NCBI GenBank assembly: GCA_963747335.1
Contig: CAVVEV010000008.1
Coordinates: forward strand, 62,001-126,000
DNA length: 64,000 nt
Reading direction: 5' to 3'
Source of the DNA: Prado023 sp963747335
GTDB lineage: Bacteria; Actinomycetota; Actinomycetes; S36-B12; CAIYMF01
Positions 51,846-59,482 of this stretch are shown here, in pieces. The position numbers and the translations under genes were made by a program. The stretch's first letter is position 1. Each line of letters begins with the position of its first letter. Under the pieces are notes generated by a model, which was not told the DNA's origin, ran no database searches, and worked only from the letters and a program-made list of their open reading frames with translations.

Positions 51846-53252
51846 TCAGTAGGAGATCGTCAGGGGGGCGTCGAGCTCGCGGTCGACGAACGGGTCGACC
51901 ACCGCCTCGGGGGGACCCTGCTTGACGGTGCGCACGAGCAGGCCGACCTCGATCACGGCGAGCACCGCGTACAGCAGGGTGAAGCCGATCAGCGAGACCC
52001 ACACCTGGAACGTGGACGTCACCTGCGACACGCCCGCGGCCGTGGCCATCAGGCCGAAGACGATCCAGGGCTGGCGGCCCATCTCGGTGAAGATCCAGCC
52101 GAAGCTGGCCGCGAAGAGCGGCAGCAGAGGCAGTCCTATGCCGATCAGTGCGGCCCACTTGCTGCGGGGCCGGCGATCGCCGCGGTAGGCCCACAGCGCC
52201 CACAGCGCGTAGAGCGCGGCCAGCATGCCCACGCCCATCATCAGGCGGAAGGTCCAGTAGGACAGCGGGATGTTGGGCGCGAAGTTCTCGATGCCGGTCG
52301 AGGCATACGTCTGGGCGTACTCCTCGTTGAGGTTGTTGATGCCCTTGACCTCGGCGTTCCAGTCACCGGTCGCCAGGAAGCTCAGGACCTTCGGGATCTC
52401 GATGGAGAAGAGTGCCTCGGAGCCGTCCAGCGTGCCGATTGTGAAGATCGAGAACGGTGCCGGCTGTGAGGTCTCGTACAGCGCCTCCGCGGCGGCCATC
52501 TTCATCGGCTGCTGCTCGGTCATGATCTTGGCGTCCATGTCACCGGAGACGACGACGAACACCGAGGCGACCAGGGTGGTGATCAGGCCCAGGCGCAACG
52601 TGGACTTGGCGACGTCCGCGCCGCGGTCCTTGACCAGCAGCCAGATCGAGATGCCCGCGACCAGCGAGCCCGCGACCATGAACGAGGACGACAGCGTGTG
52701 GAAGAAGGCCACGACGGCGGTGTTCTGGGTCAGCACGGCGCCGAAGTCGTTGAGCTCAGCGCGGCCGGTGACCGGGTTGTACTCGTAGCCGACCGGGTGC
52801 TGCATCCACGAGTTGGCGGCGAGGATGAAGTAGGCCGAGAGCATCGTGCCCAGGGAGGCCATCCAGATCGTGGCCAGGTGCAGCTTCTTGGGCAACCGGT
52901 CCCAGCCGAAGATCCACAGGCCCAGGAACGTCGATTCGAGGAAGAAGGCGAGCAGGCCCTCGACGGCCAGCGGGGCGCCGAAGATGTCGCCGACGAACCG
53001 CGAGTAGGTGCTCCAGTTCATCCCGAACTGGAACTCCTGCACGATCCCGGTGACCACACCCATCGCGAAGTTGATCAGGAAGATCTTGCCGAAGAACTTC
53101 GTGGCGCGCAGCCACTTCTCATCACCGGTGCGCACCCAGGCGGTCTGCATGATCGCGACCAGCCAGCTCAGCCCGAGGGTGATCGGGACGAAGAAGAAGT
53201 GGTACACGGTGGTGATGCCGAACTGCCATCGCGCAAGTTCCAAGACGTCCAT
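51846..53252 (-). CDS. cydA: cytochrome bd oxidase subunit I CydA
   Basis: Quinol oxidase subunit of 468 residues carrying haems b558, b595 and d, with high oxygen affinity. His18 in TTVYHFFFVP is the haem ligand at the start of helix 1, FQFGMNWSTYSRFVGDIFGAPLA is the conserved helix 3 region, and GRQPW, unique to CydA, lies near the C-terminus. The quinol (Q) loop is of the short type. ATG 53252 follows GAGG at a suitable distance; two in-frame ATGs upstream (53258, 53270) are less well placed. A DosR-like palindrome is about 100 bases upstream. Confidence 0.96.
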   Translation of the reverse strand: MDVLELARWQFGITTVYHFFFVPITLGLSWLVAIMQTAWVRTGDEKWLRATKFFGKIFLINFAMGVVTGIVQEFQFGMNWSTYSRFVGDIFGAPLAVEGLLAFFLESTFLGLWIFGWDRLPKKLHLATIWMASLGTMLSAYFILAANSWMQHPVGYEYNPVTGRAELNDFGAVLTQNTAVVAFFHTLSSSFMVAGSLVAGISIWLLVKDRGADVAKSTLRLGLITTLVASVFVVVSGDMDAKIMTEQQPMKMAAAEALYETSQPAPFSIFTIGTLDGSEALFSIEIPKVLSFLATGDWNAEVKGINNLNEEYAQTYASTGIENFAPNIPLSYWTFRLMMGVGMLAALYALWALWAYRGDRRPRSKWAALIGIGLPLLPLFAASFGWIFTEMGRQPWIVFGLMATAAGVSQVTSTFQVWVSLIGFTLLYAVLAVIEVGLLVRTVKQGPPEAVVDPFVDRELDAPLTISY

Positions 53253-53351
53253 GGCCATCCTCGTCTGCACAGACAGGCCAGAGTGGCCCAGTCGCGCCCC
53301 AGCCTCCCACCACGGCTGCGTTCGGAAGGCCGACCATCGCCTGTAAGTTCC

Positions 53352-53365
53352 GGGACCTTGGTCCC
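53352..53365. promoter_or_regulatory. DosR/DevR-like box upstream of cydA
   Basis: GGGACCTTGGTCCC: perfect GGGACC/GGTCCC arms around TT. The mycobacterial DosR core is GGGACT-WW-AGTCCC; this site differs only by the symmetric T to C and A to G changes. It lies 100 bases upstream of the cydA ATG. As DevR and DevS are both encoded in the window, it is the best regulatory link between them and cytochrome bd. Binding is inferred. Confidence 0.65.
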
Positions 53366-53385
53366 GTTTCGCCCGGTTCCTAGGT

Positions 53386-53403
53386 CATACCCCACCGGGT
53401 ATG
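53386..53403. promoter_or_regulatory. CsoR-type dyad upstream of cydA
   Basis: CATACCC (53386-53392) and GGGTATG (53397-53403) are perfect arms around CACC. The ATACCC...GGGTAT pattern resembles operators of CsoR-family (copper, sulfide) repressors. A further short dyad CACAC-TCA-GTGTG lies at 53412-53424. Regulators unknown. Confidence 0.4.
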
Positions 53404-53484
53404 GCGTGGATCACACTCAGTGTGCCCCGGATCCGCGATGTGGTGGGCGATCGAACCAACCCGGCCCCGTGAGCCGGACGCCGG

Positions 53485-54429
53485 TCACATCGGGGGCGCG
53501 GGGGTGTCGTCGGGGAACACGGAGACGCTCTCGGGAGGCGTCGCCGACAGCCGCTCGACCTCCTGGGCGGTCAGTTCGATCGTGGCCGCTGCCGCCGAGT
53601 CCCGGGCGGTCGCGGGGCGGGTCGAGCCGGGGATCGGGATCACCTGCGGGCCGAGTGCCAGCAGCCACGCGAGCGCGACCTGCTGCGCGGAGATCCCGCG
53701 CTCGTCGGCGATCTCGGCGAACGCTGCGTACCGGGAGCCGAGCTCGCTGGCCTGGGACGCCCCGCCCAGCGGGGACCACGGCAGGAATGCGATCCCGCGA
53801 TCGGTGCACCGGGCCAGGACATCGGCGTCGGCCCGGTAGCGCGCGGAGAACTCGTTCTGCACCGCCGCGATGCCCCCCTCGTCCGGCCCGCCGACGAGGG
53901 TCAGGGCCCGGTCCAGCATCGCCAGGGTGACGTTGGACAGCCCGATGTGGCGGGCGATCCCGTCGGCCTTCACGGCGGCCAGGCCGCCGACCTGCTCGTC
54001 GAACGGGACACTCGGGTCGAGCCGGTGCAGGTAGTAGAGGTCGACGACCTCCACGCCCAGCCGCTGGGCCGAGGCCCGGGCGGCGGCCCCCAGGGCCTGC
54101 GGGGATCCGGCCCGGCCCCACAGGTCCCCGTCCGGTCCGGGGGCCCTCGTGATCCCGCCCTTGGTCGCCACCACGATCCGCGCCCGGTCGGCCTCCGAAC
54201 CCGCCCAGGAGCGCACTGCCTCGCCGACGAGCACCTCGTTGTGCCCGAAGTGCTCCCCGTCGGGGGCGTAGATGTCGGCGGTGTCCACGAGCGTGACACC
54301 ACTGTCCAGAGCGGCGTGCACCGTCGCCAGGGCGCGCGGGCGCTCGGCCAGCATCGCGGTGTCGGACAGGGGCATGGCCCCCAGTCCGATGGGGTGCACG
54401 GACAGGTCGGCGATGCGTCGGGGGCTCAT
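53485..54429 (-). CDS. aldo/keto reductase
   Basis: NADPH-dependent oxidoreductase of 314 residues with the (beta/alpha)8 fold. The catalytic tetrad can be placed: Asp in VDTADIYAPDGEHFGHNE, Tyr in the same loop, Lys in IVVATKGG and His in YYLHRLD. VQNEFSARYR and IPIPGSTRP bind the cofactor. ATG 54429 gives the usual short N-terminus (RRIADLSVHPIGLGAM). Divergent from the PP2C gene with 51 bases between. Substrate unknown. Confidence 0.92.
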   Translation of the reverse strand: MSPRRIADLSVHPIGLGAMPLSDTAMLAERPRALATVHAALDSGVTLVDTADIYAPDGEHFGHNEVLVGEAVRSWAGSEADRARIVVATKGGITRAPGPDGDLWGRAGSPQALGAAARASAQRLGVEVVDLYYLHRLDPSVPFDEQVGGLAAVKADGIARHIGLSNVTLAMLDRALTLVGGPDEGGIAAVQNEFSARYRADADVLARCTDRGIAFLPWSPLGGASQASELGSRYAAFAEIADERGISAQQVALAWLLALGPQVIPIPGSTRPATARDSAAAATIELTAQEVERLSATPPESVSVFPDDTPAPPM

Positions 54430-54467
54430 GGGCCGAGCCTGCCACGGAACGGGCCGGCTTTTCCCAC

Positions 54468-54480
54468 TAGCCTGAAAGCC
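54468..54480 (+). promoter_or_regulatory. -10 box giving leaderless PP2C message
   Basis: TAGCCT (54468-54473) lies seven bases before ATG 54481, so transcription probably begins at the start codon. No ribosome binding site is seen, which agrees. Confidence 0.5.
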
Positions 54481-56037
54481 ATGACGCTCCGGCACCGCGT
54501 GATCGCCGTCGCCCTCGCGGCGCTGGCGATCATCGCCGTGCTCGGGGCGCAGCTGGTCCTGCGCTACGCCGACACCCAGCGCAGCCTGTCCGAGGTGGTC
54601 GACACACTGGCCCCCGCCAGCACGGCGGTGGCCGACCTCAACGAGGACATCAACAACATGGAGCGCCGGCTGCGCATCTACGTGTCCTCGGAGTCGACGG
54701 GCATGGGGCTGCTGTACGGGGCCGCCGTGGTGTCCGCGGAGAACAACCTCGAGGACCTGCGCACGCTCCTGGAGGGCCGGGAGCCGGCCAGCGACCTCGT
54801 CGCGGATGTGGAGGCCGACCTCACGGTGTGGCTGAGCACGGTCGGCGACCCGGTGATCTCGGCGATGGACGACGGGGAGCAGCAGATCGCCCAGGAGATC
54901 CTCGACTCACCGCAGTCCCAGTCCGCCTACGTCCAGCTGACCTCCGACACCTTCCGGCTGTCCACCCTCCTCTCACGCGAGCGGAAGGCGGCCCTCGACG
55001 ACCTGGCCGCCGCGGCGACGCGCCTGGCGTGGACCCTGGGAGCCGCGCTGACGGTGCTGCTCCTGCTGCCGCTGGCCACCTACGTCGCGGTCCGCCGGCA
55101 CGTGCTCAAGCCGATCGCCGCACTGCGGGGGCAGCTGCGGGAGTCAGCCACCCCCGGCCACCACGACGCCGTGATCGTGCCGACCGGCCCGCCGGAGCTG
55201 CGCGATCTGGGGGCCGAGGCCGAGGCGCTGCGCCGGGCGCTGGTCCACGAGATCGACGAGGCCACGGCCGCCCGGGAGGCCCTCGAGCAGGAGGGCCCGG
55301 TGGTCGACGCGATCCGCCGGGAGCTGGCCGCGCGCACCGAGGCCGCACCGCTGGGCGTGACCGTCGCCGGGGTGCTGCGGCCCGCGGAGGGGGTGCTGGC
55401 CGGGGACTTCTGGGACCGGATCACCCTGACCGACGGCCGGGCTGCCGCGGTCATCTGCGACGTCTCCGGCCACGGACCGCGCGCGGGGATCGTGGCGATG
55501 CGGCTCAAGACCTCGATCACGCTGGGCCTCGTGGCCGGCCAGGATCCCCCGCAGATCCTGCACCGGGCGTGCGATGCCTTCGCCGACGAGCCCGGGCGGT
55601 TCGCCACCGCCGCCATCCTGATCGCCGACTCGCGCACCGGCGAGGTCCAGTGGGTCAACGCCGGGCATCCCGCGCCCCGGATCATCCGGGGCGACGGCAC
55701 GATCGTGCGCCTGGGCACGACGGGTCCGATGATCAGCTGGCTGGGCGGCGCCTGGTCCATGAGCACCGCAGCCCTGAATCCCTCCGACGTGCTGCTCGCG
55801 TTCACCGACGGGATCCTCGAGAGCCGCGACCTCGCCGGCGAGGAGCTGGGCGACGACGACCTGGACACCCACCTGCGCACGGCCGTCGAGTCGGGCAACG
55901 AGCCCGCCGAGGTGATCGCCCAGGTGCTGGCCTCCGTGCGCGAGCGGGCCGACGACCTCGGCCGCGACGACGTCACTCTGGTCGCCCTGCGCCTGGACCC
56001 CCAACCCACCCCCAGCATCCCCGAACCCCGCCGGTAG
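54481..56037 (+). CDS. membrane sensor PP2C/SpoIIE-type serine phosphatase
   Basis: Protein of 518 residues: helix 1 (about 7-27), an extracytoplasmic four-helix-like sensor (to about 180), helix 2 (LAWTLGAALTVLLLLPLATYVAV), a HAMP-like segment with coiled coil, and a C-terminal SpoIIE/PP2C domain. Metal-binding motifs are LAGDFWDR, AVICDVSGHGPRAG, and the late FTDGILESRD and GRDDVTLVALR. Such enzymes usually act on anti-sigma factor antagonists; none is encoded nearby, so the partner is elsewhere. It stands between divergent and convergent neighbours, alone. Confidence 0.9.
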   Translation: MTLRHRVIAVALAALAIIAVLGAQLVLRYADTQRSLSEVVDTLAPASTAVADLNEDINNMERRLRIYVSSESTGMGLLYGAAVVSAENNLEDLRTLLEGREPASDLVADVEADLTVWLSTVGDPVISAMDDGEQQIAQEILDSPQSQSAYVQLTSDTFRLSTLLSRERKAALDDLAAAATRLAWTLGAALTVLLLLPLATYVAVRRHVLKPIAALRGQLRESATPGHHDAVIVPTGPPELRDLGAEAEALRRALVHEIDEATAAREALEQEGPVVDAIRRELAARTEAAPLGVTVAGVLRPAEGVLAGDFWDRITLTDGRAAAVICDVSGHGPRAGIVAMRLKTSITLGLVAGQDPPQILHRACDAFADEPGRFATAAILIADSRTGEVQWVNAGHPAPRIIRGDGTIVRLGTTGPMISWLGGAWSMSTAALNPSDVLLAFTDGILESRDLAGEELGDDDLDTHLRTAVESGNEPAEVIAQVLASVRERADDLGRDDVTLVALRLDPQPTPSIPEPRR

Positions 56038-56085
56038 GGCTGCCGGAGGCGGAGGGGGCACGCTCCTCCCCCGCTCCCCCCCGCG

Positions 56086-57915
56086 CTACTCGAGGAAGCC
56101 GCCGGACTGGTGGGCCCAGAGTCCGGCGTACACGCCCCCGGTAGCGAGCAGCTCGGCTTGCGAGCCCTGCTCGACGATCCGGCCGTCGGCGAGGACCACG
56201 ATCCGGTCCATCGCCTGGACGGTGCTCAGGCGGTGGGCGATGACGATCGTGGTGCGCCCCTTCATCGCCTCGGCCAGGGCGGCCTGGATGTGGACCTCGC
56301 TCTCACTGTCCAGCGCCGAGGTGGCCTCGTCGAGGACCAGGAGGTTGGCGTCCTTGAGCACCGCCCGGGCGATCGCGATCCGCTGGCGCTGCCCACCGGA
56401 CAGCTTCACGCCGCGCTCGCCGACCGTCGTGTCGTACCCCGAGGGGAGGCGGTCGATGAACTCCTCGGCGCTGGCCTTGACCGCCGCGGCGTGGACCTCC
56501 TGCGGGGTGGCCCCGGGGCGGCCGTAGGCGATGTTGTCCGCGATCGAGCGATGGAACAGCAGCGGCTCCTGCGCGACGTAGGCGATCGAGCGGCGCAACG
56601 AGGCCTGGGTGACCTCGCGCAGGTCCTGGCCATCGATCCGGATGGCCCCGGAGTCGACGTCGGAGAACCGCAGCAGCAGGCGGGTCAGTGTGGTCTTGCC
56701 GGATCCGGAGTGCCCGACGAGGCCGATCTTCTCTCCCGGCGCGATGGTCAGGGTGAAGTCGTCGAACAGGGCGTCCTCGCCGGCCCCGTCGTGGGTGAAG
56801 GTCACGTGGTCGAACTCCACGGCACCCGGACCGCGCTGGAACTCGACATCCGTGTGATCCTCCACGGCAGGCGGGATCCCCAGGATCTCGACCATGTCGT
56901 GGGCGTCACCCATGACGCGGTTGTAGTTGCGCATGACCTGGGTGATCTCCCAGAGCTGGTCGGTCACCGTCAGGGTGTAGGTGGTTGCCAGGTACACCGC
57001 AGCCACTGACAGGTAGCGCTGCTCCGAGGCCACGACCGCCGCCAGCACCGCACCGGTGTTCATGATCGCGATCACTGCGGAGAACCCCGACGAGTAGCCG
57101 AGGAACGCCTTCATCACGTTCAGCGAGTTCGTGCGCCACTGGCCGGCGGCCAGTCGGGCGCTGGCGTTCTCGGTGGCCTCGGCGCCGGCCGCCTTCACCG
57201 CGGAGATGTTGCTCATGACGTCGGCGAGGAAGCCGGTCATGTGCGTGGAGGACTGCGCCTCGACCACGTTGAGGCGCTCCATCGTGCGCGCGGAGTACAC
57301 GACGAACCCGCCGAAGACCAGGGTCATCACGAGCAGGAACAGCGAGTACCACGGCAGGATGAAGGCGGTGATCACCACCGCGGCGACCACGGTGGTGAGC
57401 ACCGGGACCACCTGCCAGACGACGGTGTCCCAGAACATCTCGAAGGCGCCCGTGAACTTGTTGGTCTGCGACACCAGGGAGCCGGAGAACCGGTCGGAGT
57501 GGAAGCCCAGGCTCTGGCGGGTCAGGTGGTCGAAGACGCGCTGGAACAGCCGCTTCATCGCCATCACCTCGAAGGACCACGCCGCGAACAGCGCGATCCG
57601 CCAGCCCACGACCTGGCCGAGGAACTGCGAGATTCCGTAGGCGAGCACGAGCGGCCATCCGGACTCCCAGGTCACGGTGCCGTCCTGGACCTGGGTGAGC
57701 AGCAGCGAGATGACGTAGGGCCCGACGAAGCGCGCGAACAGCACGGTGATGACCGGCACCACCAGGGCGATGCCCAGCCGCCACGGGAACTCCGCGGCAG
57801 CCGACCAGTACAGGCCGAGCGTCTGGCGGGTCAGGGCCTTCTTGCGCAGGCTGGGCGCGCCCGACTCGGCGGCCGGGTTTCCGGTCGCCTCCGAGTCGAT
57901 CTCGTCCCCAGGCAT
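56086..57915 (-). CDS. ABC exporter, fused membrane and ATPase domains
   Basis: Half-transporter of 609 residues: six helices (about 45-345) then an ATPase domain. Walker A GHSGSGKTT, Q-loop VAQEPLLFHRS, signature LSGGQRQRIAIARAV, Walker B LLVLDEATSALD, switch histidine in VIAHRLSTVQ. It resembles lipid/drug exporters of the MsbA/multidrug type and must homodimerise or pair with a distant partner. ATG 57915 is taken; the upstream frame is proline/glycine-rich without similarity. Tail to tail with the PP2C gene. Cargo unknown. Confidence 0.92.
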   Translation of the reverse strand: MPGDEIDSEATGNPAAESGAPSLRKKALTRQTLGLYWSAAAEFPWRLGIALVVPVITVLFARFVGPYVISLLLTQVQDGTVTWESGWPLVLAYGISQFLGQVVGWRIALFAAWSFEVMAMKRLFQRVFDHLTRQSLGFHSDRFSGSLVSQTNKFTGAFEMFWDTVVWQVVPVLTTVVAAVVITAFILPWYSLFLLVMTLVFGGFVVYSARTMERLNVVEAQSSTHMTGFLADVMSNISAVKAAGAEATENASARLAAGQWRTNSLNVMKAFLGYSSGFSAVIAIMNTGAVLAAVVASEQRYLSVAAVYLATTYTLTVTDQLWEITQVMRNYNRVMGDAHDMVEILGIPPAVEDHTDVEFQRGPGAVEFDHVTFTHDGAGEDALFDDFTLTIAPGEKIGLVGHSGSGKTTLTRLLLRFSDVDSGAIRIDGQDLREVTQASLRRSIAYVAQEPLLFHRSIADNIAYGRPGATPQEVHAAAVKASAEEFIDRLPSGYDTTVGERGVKLSGGQRQRIAIARAVLKDANLLVLDEATSALDSESEVHIQAALAEAMKGRTTIVIAHRLSTVQAMDRIVVLADGRIVEQGSQAELLATGGVYAGLWAHQSGGFLE

Positions 57916-58030
57916 CGAACAAGCATGGACCCGCGTCGCCCAACCCCCCAAATCCCCGGGCCACTGCCCCCGTCCGCCCCGCGCCCAAGATCCCGATCCG
58001 ATCCAACTCCCGGGCCGATCATGCGCCCGA

Positions 58031-58079
58031 GACCTGGAGCAAACCGCGGACACCGCCCGTGACTTGGAGCAAACCGCGG
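58031..58079. repeat. 19-base direct repeat with 30-base period
   Basis: GACCTGGAGCAAACCGCGG (58031-58049) recurs with one change at 58061-58079. The pair lies in the 184-base gap between the leftward ABC exporter and the trmL gene. Possibly a tandem binding site for the exporter gene or chance duplication; no gene is evident. Confidence 0.6.
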
Positions 58080-58099
58080 TCGTGGCGCGGGCGGTGGGG

Positions 58100-58564
58100 C
58101 TAGCTGGCGCCCGTGAAATCGTTCTGGCGCCAGGCCTCGTAGACCGTTACCGCGACTGCGTTCGACAGGTTCAGCGAGCGGTTCCCCGGGAGCATCGGCA
58201 GTCTCAGCCGGCGGTCCGCAGCGAACGTGTCGAGAACGTCCTCGGGCAGCCCGGTCGGCTCGGGACCGAACAGGAAGACGTCGCCGGGCATGAGCGCGAC
58301 CTCGTGGGGCGAGATCCCTGCGCGTGCCGTCGTGGCGAACCAGCGTCGCCCGGACAGCGCCTCGCGGGCCGCGGCCAGGCTCGGGTGGACGCTCACCACG
58401 GCCATGTCGTGGTAGTCCAGGCCCGCGCGACGCACGCGTGCCTCGTCCAGGACGAAGCCCAGGGGTTCGACGAGGTGCAGTCGGCTGCCCGTGTTGGCGC
58501 ACAGCCGGATCACGTTGCCGGTGTTGGGCGGGATGCGCGGGGTGAACAGGACGACGTCGAACAC
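58100..58564 (-). CDS. trmL: tRNA (cytidine/uridine-34 2'-O)-methyltransferase TrmL
   Basis: SPOUT methyltransferase of 154 residues that methylates the wobble ribose of tRNA-Leu. The trefoil-knot motifs are all present: PRIPPNTGNVIRLCANTG, FGPEPTGLPEDVL, and RLPMLPGNRSLNLSNAVAVTVYEAWRQ. Length is normal for the family. It follows the nuclease gene by 15 bases on the same strand and may be cotranscribed with it, although no functional link is apparent. Confidence 0.95.
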   Translation of the reverse strand: MFDVVLFTPRIPPNTGNVIRLCANTGSRLHLVEPLGFVLDEARVRRAGLDYHDMAVVSVHPSLAAAREALSGRRWFATTARAGISPHEVALMPGDVFLFGPEPTGLPEDVLDTFAADRRLRLPMLPGNRSLNLSNAVAVTVYEAWRQNDFTGAS

Positions 58565-58579
58565 GACCGGGTTCCGGCC

Positions 58580-59482
58580 TCAGGATTCGGGGGTGACGAT
58601 CAGCCAGTCGCGGAGGTTGCCCGTCCGGTCCTCGCCCGCGTCGTCGAACAGGAACGCGATGTCGGTGGTGTCATTGTTCCAGCGCACCCCCGTACCGGCG
58701 TAGAAGAAGCGGTCATCCTCGCTGCCGTCCGGGGCCACTCCCCGCGTGCCGGAGCTCGAGAACAGCACGACATAGTCGTCGGCTCGAACCACCGCCCCCT
58801 TCGGGAAGAAGTAGGCGTTCAGGGGTGAGGTGTCCTGCACCATCCAGCCCCGGAGGTCGATGTCATGATCGGAGCCGTTGTAGACCATCACGAACTCGGC
58901 GTCGGCACTGTCCTTGCCCGGCCCGTCCGGGACCACCTCGAGGGACAGGTGCTCCTCGTCCGCTGCCGACCCGCTCGAGCCGCACGCCGACGGGTCGAAC
59001 ACCCCGACCTGCTTCTCGGACGCTGCCAGGGCCAGGTCCAGGTACTTCTCGTTGTTCGTGGACTCGCCGATGAACGGGAACGGGAACACCACGCCACGGG
59101 AGAGCAGGCCAGGGGCGATGTCGACCCATTCGCCGTCGACCTCGACGTGGACCGTCCGCTTCACCCGCCAGACCCCGCCGGGAGCGTTGCCCGAAGTCTC
59201 CTTGCGGCTGGCGAGGCGCACCTCGGTGCCCTCCGGCAGGATCTCGCGAAGGGTGGCCTTCGCCTCCTTGCCACCACACCAGGAGGATTCCGGGGCCTGG
59301 ATCCCCGTCACCCGGACCCGGACCAGTCCGGTCTCGGTCGTCATGTCGAAGGTGTCCCCGTCGAGCACCGCGGCGACCACGCCGGACTCGCGCCACTGCT
59401 CCTTGCCGGAGCGCGCCTCAGCCGACGGGATGGCCGCGACCAGGAGGAGGGCGGCAAGGGTCGCCGTGGACAGGCGCCTCAT
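58580..59482 (-). CDS. secreted thermonuclease-like protein with lamin-tail domain
   Basis: Protein of 300 residues: signal peptide (to about residue 23), a staphylococcal nuclease-type domain (about 33-165), then a lamin-tail (LTD) beta-sandwich (about 175-300). VLDGDTFDM and VRVRVTGIQAPE match the nuclease active site, except that the Asp of the usual GIDTPE is Gln here, so calcium binding may be altered; the Glu is kept. LTD features are FVMVYNGSDHDIDLRGWMVQD and FFPKGAVVRADDYVVLFS. The start overlaps the coiled-coil gene stop by four bases, so the two secreted proteins are made together. Confidence 0.87.
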   Translation of the reverse strand: MRRLSTATLAALLLVAAIPSAEARSGKEQWRESGVVAAVLDGDTFDMTTETGLVRVRVTGIQAPESSWCGGKEAKATLREILPEGTEVRLASRKETSGNAPGGVWRVKRTVHVEVDGEWVDIAPGLLSRGVVFPFPFIGESTNNEKYLDLALAASEKQVGVFDPSACGSSGSAADEEHLSLEVVPDGPGKDSADAEFVMVYNGSDHDIDLRGWMVQDTSPLNAYFFPKGAVVRADDYVVLFSSSGTRGVAPDGSEDDRFFYAGTGVRWNNDTTDIAFLFDDAGEDRTGNLRDWLIVTPES

